The notes under the pieces: generated by a model
Databases searched by the model: none
Told to the model about the DNA's origin: nothing
Seen by the model: only the letters and a program-made list of their open reading frames with translations
Shown here: positions 8,004-14,305 of the stretch, piece by piece
Position numbering within the stretch: position 1 is the first letter of the stretch
How the letters are laid out: each line of letters opens with the position of its first letter
Made by a program: the position numbers and the translations under genes
Source: Planctomycetaceae bacterium UBA6894
Lineage (GTDB): Bacteria; Planctomycetota; Planctomycetia; Gemmatales; Gemmataceae
Direction: 5' to 3'
Assembly (NCBI GenBank): GCA_002451275.1
Contig: DKBS01000187.1
Coordinates: 20,796 to 37,350, forward strand
DNA: 16,555 bases

Positions 8004-8981
8004 ATGTCCAGGAACATGGTGCGGGGATATTCCCGCCGTGGTTTCACGCTGATCGAGTTGCTGGTTGTGATCGCCATTATCGCCATTTTGGTCGGGCTTC
8101 TGGTTCCGGCGGTGCAAAAGGTCCGCGAGGCCGCCAACCGCATGAGTTGTTCCAACAATCTCAAGCAAATGGGGTTGGCGTTGCACAATTTCCATGGCTC
8201 ACAGGGCTGTCTTCCCTCCGGAAGGACCGCTGTCTCCCTTTCCGTCCATGCCCAACTGCTGCCCCACCTTGAGCAGGACAACATCTTCAAGCAGATCGAT
8301 TTCACGCAGGCCTGGAACAGCGCGGCCAACGCCAACGCCCGGGCTGCTGTTGTGAAAACCTTTTTGTGCCCATCCGATAACTTCAATGCCATCCCGGCAG
8401 GCTGGGCCGGAAACAACTACCGGGTGAATCAGGGCTCCGGCATTTTGTGGGGCCTTCCTCCCTCGGCTGCGGGTGACCCCAACATGGGAATGCCCGCACC
8501 CAACGGCCCCTTTTTCCTCAACAGCAAGATGCGGTTGACGGACATGACCGATGGCACATCCAACACCGCGGCCCTCAGCGAGCACCGCAAGGGGGACTTC
8601 AACAACGGGATCTCCAGCGTTTCGGACACCTTTTACCTGGGTCAGGTAAAGGGGCTATACCCGGCGAACGCGGACGAGGCCCAAACTATCGCGGATTCTC
8701 TGGACGCCAACAACCTGCTCTACCAGGGCATGTCGGATGTGGGCGCTCCCTGGATTTACGGGTACCACTCCACCACGGTCTATTTCCACGCGACCCGTCC
8801 GTTCAGCAAATCCTGCATGTATCCTCCGGGCCGCATCGCCACCACCGCCGACAGCAACCATTCCGGTGGCGTGAATGTCGCGCTGTGCGACGGCTCGGTT
8901 CGCTTTGTGCCCCAGTCGGTCAGCCTGCCGGCATGGCGGGCCCTGGGCTCAGCCTCCGGAGGCGAGGTTATCAATGAATAA
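8004..8981 (+). CDS. DUF1559 domain-containing pseudopilin-like protein (second copy, operon leader)
   Basis: A 325-residue paralogue of the preceding gene with the same prepilin-type leader (SRRGFTLIELLVVIAIIAIL), the segment REAANRMSCSNNLKQMGLALHNFHG and the C-terminal signature NHSGGVNVALCDGSVRF. It is probably processed by a prepilin peptidase and held in or at the inner membrane or pseudopilus. AAGGAG seven bases before the ATG is a strong ribosome binding site. Its stop codon overlaps the next gene by 8 bases (ATGAATAA), so it is translationally coupled to the lipoprotein and the two selenoprotein genes. Whether it is a structural partner or substrate of those proteins is unknown. Confidence 0.95.
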   Translation: MSRNMVRGYSRRGFTLIELLVVIAIIAILVGLLVPAVQKVREAANRMSCSNNLKQMGLALHNFHGSQGCLPSGRTAVSLSVHAQLLPHLEQDNIFKQIDFTQAWNSAANANARAAVVKTFLCPSDNFNAIPAGWAGNNYRVNQGSGILWGLPPSAAGDPNMGMPAPNGPFFLNSKMRLTDMTDGTSNTAALSEHRKGDFNNGISSVSDTFYLGQVKGLYPANADEAQTIADSLDANNLLYQGMSDVGAPWIYGYHSTTVYFHATRPFSKSCMYPPGRIATTADSNHSGGVNVALCDGSVRFVPQSVSLPAWRALGSASGGEVINE

Positions 8982-9369
8982 GCCTTCCCGATTCGGGGTG
9001 GTTGGCTTGTTGCTGTGCCAGCTTGCCGGTTGTGGTGGCCAATCCGTCATGGAATTGGCCACCACGCCCGACGAGGCCAAATCCACCCTTGTTCAGGCGC
9101 TGGACGCCTGGAAGAACGGCACCAGCCAAAAGGACCTGTCCGAAGGTAAACCTCCTGTCTTTTTGCAGGATCCACTGTTTGCCCGGGGTGTGCCCTTGCA
9201 GGGCTACACGATGGAAAATGAGGGCAAGGTGGTGGGCACAGGCATGAGTTACATCATCAACCAGAAACTGAAAGGCGATGCAGGCAAGGAGGCCAAGGCC
9301 CGCCGTGTCGCTTACCGGGTGGTCACTCGGCCCAATCGGGCCGTCACCCTCGAGGAGGGAATTCCATGA
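8974..9369 (+). CDS. small lipoprotein of the DUF1559-associated kind
   Basis: A 131-residue predicted lipoprotein. The signal peptide MNKPSRFGVVGLLLCQLAGC ends in the lipobox LAGC with the lipidated Cys at 20. The rest, with ALDAWKNG..., PPVFLQDPLFARGVPLQGY and a final beta-rich part ending in RRVAYRVVTRPNRAVTLEE, resembles small planctomycete lipoproteins that commonly follow DUF1559 genes. No enzymatic motif is visible. The ATG at 8974 overlaps the DUF1559 stop and has GAGG six bases upstream; an in-frame upstream start (8875) would lie inside the DUF1559 gene and hide the signal peptide. Its TGA overlaps the ATG of the first selenoprotein gene by 4 bases. Confidence 0.85.
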   Translation: MNKPSRFGVVGLLLCQLAGCGGQSVMELATTPDEAKSTLVQALDAWKNGTSQKDLSEGKPPVFLQDPLFARGVPLQGYTMENEGKVVGTGMSYIINQKLKGDAGKEAKARRVAYRVVTRPNRAVTLEEGIP

Positions 9370-10694
9370 TCGCTACCTGCCTGATGGGGCTTTGCTTTTT
9401 CCAGGGACCTGTTGTTTCCCAGCCGGCCCGGACCGCCGCGCCCACGCGCAACGAGTCCAAACAGGCGCTGGAACGCCACAAAAAGGCAGTGCCCCGGTTG
9501 CCGATGCCGCCTGAGGATGATGGAACTGCCGGGCCTTTGGCTCGGGTGAATAATGGGCGGTTTCGCGCCTATTACATTCCGGAGGATCTTCGGGAGACTC
9601 CGGGTGGGGGCGGCCGCGCTCCCGGTGCGGCTCCAGCCAATGGCCTGCCGCGGCCTTCCGACCCCGCCTTCAGCCTGGACAACACGTTCAAGGTGAAACT
9701 GTTCTGGATCAGTTCCCGGGCCAATGATTGCTTTTATTGACTCGGTCACCAGGAACACAAGCTCGCGGTCGCGGGCATGACGGATGATGAAATCGCGGCC
9801 CTGGATGGTGATTGGGAGAAAATCCCCCCGGCCGACCGGGCTGCCTGCCGATTCACCCTGAAGCTGACACGGGAACCCCATCGTGTGGGGGCGGAGGATA
9901 TCAGGGAGCTTCGAAAATTTTTCACCGCCAATCAGGTGGCTGAAATCGTTCAGGCGGTGGCGGGATACAACTCCACCAACCGTTGGACGGATGCACTCAA
10001 TATCCCCGCGGAAGAGAACGGGGATTTTTTCCGCCGAGGAACCTCTGCCAAAACCACGGTGGAACTCGACAGCTTCCTCACTCCGACCTCGGATGCCTAC
10101 ATCCGGCAGGTCACTCGGATCGCCCCGGTGAAGGCGGAAGAGGCGAAGCGGGAACCGTTGGAACCATTCGCCGACCTGGCCAGCCAGTGGCAAAAGGCCT
10201 CCACCCGGGAGCCGATTCTGCCTTTGGCGGGTGAGGCGACCGATCCTGGTTGGGTGCGATTGCTCAAGGTGTTTCCGGTCGCGAACAAGGGACGGATCAG
10301 CACTCTGTTTGCGGCGGAGACCAAGGGGAAACTGGACACCAGGACCAAGCTGCTGGTTTGCTGGACATGCGCCCGGCATGATCGGGCCTGGTACATGCAG
10401 AGCCAAGTGGCCCGTCGCATGGCTGCCGCCGGAATCAACTCCGCTGAACTGCGGGCACTGGATTCAGGCGAAGCCGGGGTTTCGGACAAGGACCGAGCGG
10501 TCATCGGTCTGGCCCGCAAGATGACCGTGGCGCCCTGGACCGTGACAGATGCTGATGTGGCCGCGGCGCGTCAGCATTATTCGCCGTTTCAGGTAGCCGA
10601 GATTGTGCTGCACGCCTGCAATGCGGCCTACCTCGACCGGTTGACGGAAACGGCCCAGTTGCCCGTGGAAAAACCCAAGAGGAGCAGCCAATGA
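9366..10694 (+). CDS. AhpD/carboxymuconolactone decarboxylase-like selenoprotein 1 (in-frame UGA = Sec125)
   Basis: Full-length reading gives 442 residues with selenocysteine at 125, encoded by TGA 9738-9740. The first AhpD-like domain carries SRANDCFYULGHQEHKLAVAG (redox pair C122/U125, H128, E130, H131) and continues in frame through MTDDEIAALDGDW, ADRAACRFTLKLT and FFTANQVAEIVQAVAGYNSTNRWTDALNI, all classical for this fold. A second AhpD-like domain (about 294-440) has HDRAWYMQSQVARRMAAAG in the equivalent place, with A341 and M344 instead of the redox pair, so it is degenerate. AhpD-fold proteins use a CxxC-type pair as peroxide or disulfide reductases; a CxxU pair would be a stronger nucleophile. 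The N-terminus (MIATCLMGLCFFQG) is hydrophobic and may be a secretion signal, though without basic residues. GAGGAGGG at 9352-9359 is a strong ribosome binding site. Conventional annotation would end it at 9740 and begin a second gene at 9777. Confidence 0.88.
9761..9776 (+). promoter_or_regulatory. bacterial SECIS-like stem-loop after UGA of selenoprotein 1
   Basis: GCUCGC-GGUC-GCGGGC folds into a 6-base-pair stem (one U-G wobble) with a four-base loop GGUC. The first loop G is 27 bases after the UGA, inside the usual bacterial SECIS window of roughly 16-37 bases. A G at the start of the apical loop is the key SelB recognition feature, and GGUC resembles the E. coli fdhF loop. The stem is short and no bulged U is obvious. 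Confidence 0.75.
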
Positions 10695-12127
10695 TCCTTC
10701 CCGCTTGGCTGTTGGTGCTGCCCATGATTGCCCAAACGCAACCGCTGGCACCCGCGCCTCTGGGCAATGCAGAGGCTTGGAGCCTGCTTCCAGGGGCGAC
10801 CGCTTCACCCAAACGGTTGCCCTCCTGGGCCCGAATGCTCGCCAAATCGATGCCCAGAGCAACCGCAGCAATGCTGCGGTTGGACGCACTCACCCGGACC
10901 AACCCGTCGCTGTCTCCGCGGTTGCGTTGTCTTGTTCGGCTGGCGGTGGCGGAGGCAAACCATTCGGAATACGGTCGCGCCATAGCGCTGGCTGACCTGA
11001 AGGAGTGGACAGGCGCCGAAGGGATTGAGCCCTTGAAGCTGGCGGGTGCTGAAAAGCAGGTGTGGGATTTTTGCCACCAGTTGGCCCTGGAGGCGCAGCA
11101 TACCACCGACCAGCAGGTGAAAAACCTGCTTGCCGAATTCAGCGAACCCCAGGTAGTGGCCATGGTGCTGATGGTTGCCCACGGTTCGTTCCAGGACAGG
11201 CTGTTCCTGCCTTTGCGGCCGCAGGTGGAAGCTGACGGTGGCGGTGTCCCCCCGCCGGTGCTGGCATCGCTCGACCTGAGGTCCCCGCAGCCAACTGCCA
11301 AAAAGACAGGGGACAAGCCCGCAACTCCAGCCCCCGCCAAGTCGCCCGTCCCGGAAGGTCGGGGGTATGAAAACCTCGGACCATCGGATCCCTTGTGGGC
11401 CGGAAAAAAGCTGAACGACCTGATGCAGGGGATGGAAAAACAGAAGGGGCGCAAGGGGCGCATCCGCATTCCCGAGTGGAAGGAAGTTGAGCCCCGGCTG
11501 GATGCGACCAGTTCGCTCCGCAAATGGCCCCGGGTGGCCTGGGGTTTGGTGGCGTTTGGCGGACAGCCCGAAATGGCAGACGCGTGGTTCACCTGCGTGG
11601 AGATGTTCCGCCTGGACGGCCTGCCGGCCAAGCCACCGGCCGTGAAGGCGAATGATGACAAAGGTGGCGAAGCAAAGCCCGCCGCAACACCTGGCAACAG
11701 CACCAGGAAGCCTGGCCCCGCGTCCCTGGACCGGATGATCCAGGCTGACATGTTCTGGGTGGTGACCCGTGCCCTGGACTGTTTTTATTGAATGGGTCAT
11801 TGCGAGATGGGCCTCGCGGTCGCGGGGCTGAAGCAGGAAGAGATCCGGGGTCGGGAAGGGATGCTGGCCAGCGGAGACTGGTCCAGTCTGCCGCCCCATC
11901 ATCAGGTGGCGTTGCGGTTCGCCCGCAAGCAGGCGCTGGAACCTTGGAAGGTGAGCCAGGCCGACCTGGACCAGTTGAACCGGTATTTCGGCCCCGAGGG
12001 GATGTGGCGGGTGGTCTGGTGGTCGGCCCGGTGCCATTTCATGACCCGGGTGGCAGACGCCTTCCAATTGCCGCTGGAAAAGGACAACGTGTTCCAGGAT
12101 GAGCCGGCGTCCAAAGCTGCACCCTAG
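10691..12127 (+). CDS. AhpD/carboxymuconolactone decarboxylase-like selenoprotein 2 (in-frame UGA = Sec367)
   Basis: Full-length reading gives 478 residues with selenocysteine at 367 (TGA 11789-11791). The C-terminal AhpD-like domain has LLPxxP-like helix PEMADAWFTCVEMFRLDGLP, then TRALDCFYUMGHCEMGLAVAG (C364/U367, H370, extra C371, E372) and the in-frame continuation LPPHHQVALRFARKQALEPWKVSQADLDQLNRYFG. The N-terminal AhpD-like domain (about 43-170) is degenerate: ANHSEYGRAIAL puts S92 and G95 at the redox positions. Two Pro/Ala/Lys-rich linkers (about 194-223 and 310-345) separate the parts. The N-terminus MILPAWLLVLPMIAQTQP looks like a leader without basic residues. AGAGGAG at 10678-10684 precedes the ATG, which overlaps the previous stop by 4 bases. 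Normal annotation would stop at 11791 and start another gene at 11792. Confidence 0.88.
11811..11828 (+). promoter_or_regulatory. bacterial SECIS-like stem-loop after UGA of selenoprotein 2
   Basis: GCCUCGC-GGUC-GCGGGGC forms a 7-base-pair stem (one U-G wobble) with the loop GGUC. The loop begins 27 bases after the UGA, exactly as in selenoprotein 1, and the 14-base core CTCGCGGTCGCGGG is identical in both genes. This conserved placement supports UGA recoding by SelB. Confidence 0.78.
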
Positions 12128-12178
12128 CTGAGGATTTGCACTTGCCCCGCGCCGTGTGGGCTGGCTATTGCGCCCGCG

Positions 12179-12943
12179 ATGGTGGTGATACCGTATCGAT
12201 TGACACCCCGTTTGGCGGCTGGTTTTCTGGCCGCATTATCCATTGTTTGCGCCCTTTCGGGCTGCCGGCAGTCGCCTGTCCAGAAGGATCCGGCGCTGAC
12301 CCGTGTCCCCACCACGCCGCTTCGGGAATTGGAAAGCGGTTACATCGTCCAATCACCGGATGTGTTGGCGTTGAAGGTGGAAGGCAAGCCGGAATTGCCC
12401 GGCCAATTGGCGGTGCAGAACGATGGGCGGATTGAACTGACCCCATCGGTGCTGCTGGAGGTGGATGGGAAGACCATCCCCGAGATTGCCCACGCCATTG
12501 CCGACACCTTCGAGGTTTCCACCGAGGCTGTTGAGTTGGCGGTGGCTGAGCACAAAAGCCAGGTGGTCTTTCTGGAGGGGGAGGTGGAGGGGGCCGCACG
12601 GGCGGTGCCTTACCACGGACCAGAGTCCTTGGTCAGCTTTCTCAAACGGACCGGCGGTCTCACCCAAGCCGCTGACGCGGAGCGGGTCTTGCTGCGCCGG
12701 GCCAATGCCGCCGAGGGGAAGGCACCCGAGACCAAGGAGATCAATCTCAACCGCCATCTGAAAAACCTTTCCGAGGCCAATGAGGTGCGACTCAACCCCT
12801 ATGACCAGGTGGTGGTGGAGCCCAGCCGGAAATCGATTGTGCTGGAATGCTTGCCCCCATGGTTAACAGGGGTGAAGCGGAAAGCTGAGCCTGCCGGACC
12901 TGACCCCGAGACCGTTGCGAATCCGGTGGAAACCAATCCGTAA
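12179..12943 (+). CDS. polysaccharide export (Wza-like) SLBB-domain lipoprotein
   Basis: A 254-residue predicted outer-membrane lipoprotein. The leader ends in the lipobox LSGC with Cys29. The Poly_export part is seen in LESGYIVQSPDVLALKVEGKPELPGQLAVQNDGRIEL-type sequence (about 49-85) with IPEIAHAIADTF after it. The SLBB part follows: VVFLEGEVEGAARAVPYHGPESLVSFLKRTGGLTQAADAERVLLRR, and NPYDQVVVEPSR near the end. Wza-type proteins form the outer-membrane channel for exopolysaccharide or act as accessory secretin-like rings. No other polysaccharide export gene is in the window, so this may be a stand-alone copy. It begins 51 bases after the selenoprotein 2 stop and may belong to the same transcript. 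The start is uncertain; a TTG at 12200 is the alternative and neither has a good ribosome binding site. Confidence 0.88.
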   Translation: MVVIPYRLTPRLAAGFLAALSIVCALSGCRQSPVQKDPALTRVPTTPLRELESGYIVQSPDVLALKVEGKPELPGQLAVQNDGRIELTPSVLLEVDGKTIPEIAHAIADTFEVSTEAVELAVAEHKSQVVFLEGEVEGAARAVPYHGPESLVSFLKRTGGLTQAADAERVLLRRANAAEGKAPETKEINLNRHLKNLSEANEVRLNPYDQVVVEPSRKSIVLECLPPWLTGVKRKAEPAGPDPETVANPVETNP

Positions 12944-13083
12944 GATTTTTCATTTGGCCTGAATTGCCTATTTTGTCACGCCCTGTTCCTTGGCCTTGTT
13001 CCAAGGGCAAAAACGGTGGTATCGCTTTCCTCCAGTATCCGAAGCTCCCGGAGCGGGGGCTCCATGGGTTTGTGCGGTTTTCT

Positions 13084-13088
13084 GGAGG
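13084..13088 (+). promoter_or_regulatory. ribosome binding site deciding the parvulin-like gene start
   Basis: GGAGG lies seven bases before the GTG at 13096. The open frame extends back to a TTG at 12964, but that extra N-terminus is not signal-like and has no ribosome binding site. Confidence 0.8.
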
Positions 13089-13095
13089 TGTTGCC

Positions 13096-14220
13096 GTGGT
13101 CAATCCGTTTTGGGGCGTGTTTCGACGGATCAGCATCCTGGGCGGCGCGGGTGCGGCGGCCTGCGGGTTGGCTCTAGCGTCACCGAGTCCGGTTTTCGCG
13201 CAGAAGGTTGCCACCCCGCCGCCCGCTGCCCCCACCGGCACCGCCCCGGGGGTTTTGCCCGCCAGCGTCACCTCCACTCCCGATTACTCAAGCCGGGTGG
13301 TGGGCTACATCTACGAATCGATCCCCATCACCCGCGAGGAGCTGGGTGAGTACCTGATCACGCGCTTCGGCGCCGAGCGGTTGGAACTGCTGGCCAACAA
13401 GAAGATCATTGAGATCGAATGCAAAAAGGCTGGGGTGGAGGTCACCGGGGCAGAGGTGGAGGAGCGTTTGAACAACGACCTCGCCGGCCTCAGCGTCGAT
13501 CGCAAGACCTTTGTCGACCAGGTGCTGAAAAACTACAAAAAGTCGCTCTACGAGTGGAAAGAGGATGTTCTGCGTCCGCAATTGATGCTGGCCAAGCTCG
13601 TCCGTAGCCGGGTCAAGGTGACCGATGAGGACCTGAAGAAGGCCTACGACGCCTACCACGGTGAGAAAGTGGATTGCCGGCTGATCATGTGGTCGAAGGG
13701 TGAGGAAAAGGCGGCCATGCAGGCCTACGGCCGCATCCGGGACAGCGAGGAGGAGTTCAACCGCGCCGCCCGCGCCCAGAAATCCAACACCCTGGCCAGC
13801 GCCGGCGGCAAGATCCGCCCGATTTCCCGCAACACCACCGGCAACGAGGAGCTTGAAAAAGCTGCCTTCTCGCTGCAGGCGGGCGAGGTGAGCGCGCTGG
13901 TCGGCACGCCCGAAGGGATTGTGTGTATCAAGTGCGACAAGCGTATTCCCGCCGACACTTCGGTGGCGATGGAGTCGGTGAAGGAAAAGCTTTCCAAGGA
14001 GATCTTCGAGAAGAAGGTCAACGCGGAGATTCCGGTGGTGTTCGCGGAGATGCGGAAGAAGGCGAACCCGAGGCTGCTGATGGGTAACTCGACAGAGGAC
14101 CTGGCGAAGGATGTGAAGGAGCTCCTGGAGGAGCCGGACACCAAGGCGGGCAAGGTGATCCCGACCGGAGTGACCAAGCCGGTGGCGCCCGCCGGGGCGA
14201 CACCCCCCGCCAAGCCTTGA
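13096..14220 (+). CDS. secreted SurA/PpiC-like peptidyl-prolyl isomerase family protein
   Basis: A 374-residue exported protein. With the GTG start the N-terminus is a good Sec signal (R10 R11, hydrophobic 12-28, cleavage after VFA at 35). Residues about 70-185 form a helical SurA-like chaperone segment (ITREELGEYLITRFGAERLELLANKKIIEIECKKAGVEVT). From about 192 a parvulin-type rotamase domain is visible, with EEFNRAARAQKS, ASAGGKIRPISR, NEELEKAAFSLQAGEVSALVGTPEGIVCIKC. The first strand reads VDCRLIMW where canonical parvulins have a VRHIL-type His, so catalysis is doubtful and it may be mainly a chaperone. The C-terminus is a Pro/Ala/Lys tail. It lies 152 bases after the Wza-like gene and could help fold exported neighbours; that link is inference. 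Confidence 0.87.
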   Translation: MVNPFWGVFRRISILGGAGAAACGLALASPSPVFAQKVATPPPAAPTGTAPGVLPASVTSTPDYSSRVVGYIYESIPITREELGEYLITRFGAERLELLANKKIIEIECKKAGVEVTGAEVEERLNNDLAGLSVDRKTFVDQVLKNYKKSLYEWKEDVLRPQLMLAKLVRSRVKVTDEDLKKAYDAYHGEKVDCRLIMWSKGEEKAAMQAYGRIRDSEEEFNRAARAQKSNTLASAGGKIRPISRNTTGNEELEKAAFSLQAGEVSALVGTPEGIVCIKCDKRIPADTSVAMESVKEKLSKEIFEKKVNAEIPVVFAEMRKKANPRLLMGNSTEDLAKDVKELLEEPDTKAGKVIPTGVTKPVAPAGATPPAKP

Positions 14221-14241
14221 TTTTCAAGCGTCATTGACCAA

Positions 14242-14280
14242 GAATGAGCCCGGCTTTCCCAAGGGAAGCCGGGCTCATTC
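14242..14280 (+). terminator. long hairpin, probable terminator of the preceding gene
   Basis: An 18-base-pair inverted repeat with one bulged T and a two-base loop: left arm starts GAATGAGCCCGGCTT and right arm ends AAGCCGGGCTCATTC. It begins 21 bases after the stop of the parvulin-like gene. Only CTTTG follows, so the T-tract is weak. Because the next gene starts 26 bases later, it might also limit read-through or process the transcript. Confidence 0.65.
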
Positions 14281-14305
14281 CTTTGATCCAGACCGGAAAC
14301 CCACC

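Noticed and set aside
9738..9740. TGA as a true stop giving two separate genes (9366-9740 and 9777-10694)
   Set aside because: The TGA falls at the redox position of the AhpD motif, family residues (LGHQEHKLAVAG) lie between it and the supposed second start, the frame is unbroken, and no ribosome binding site precedes 9777.
11789..11791. TGA as a true stop with a new gene starting at the directly following ATG (11792)
   Set aside because: The ATG is simply the Met after Sec in CFYU-MGHCE; the 111-codon remainder is the C-terminal half of the AhpD domain and has no ribosome binding site.
9366..12127. General reassignment of UGA to another amino acid
   Set aside because: Several other genes in the window end with TGA at family-appropriate lengths, including the overlapping stops at 9369 and 10694.
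12964..13095. N-terminal extension of the parvulin-like gene from a TTG
   Set aside because: The GTG at 13096 has a good ribosome binding site and exposes a clear signal peptide; the extension has neither.
14234..14305. TTG start of the DUF3472 gene
   Set aside because: It would encode the terminator-like hairpin and hide the twin-arginine signal peptide.
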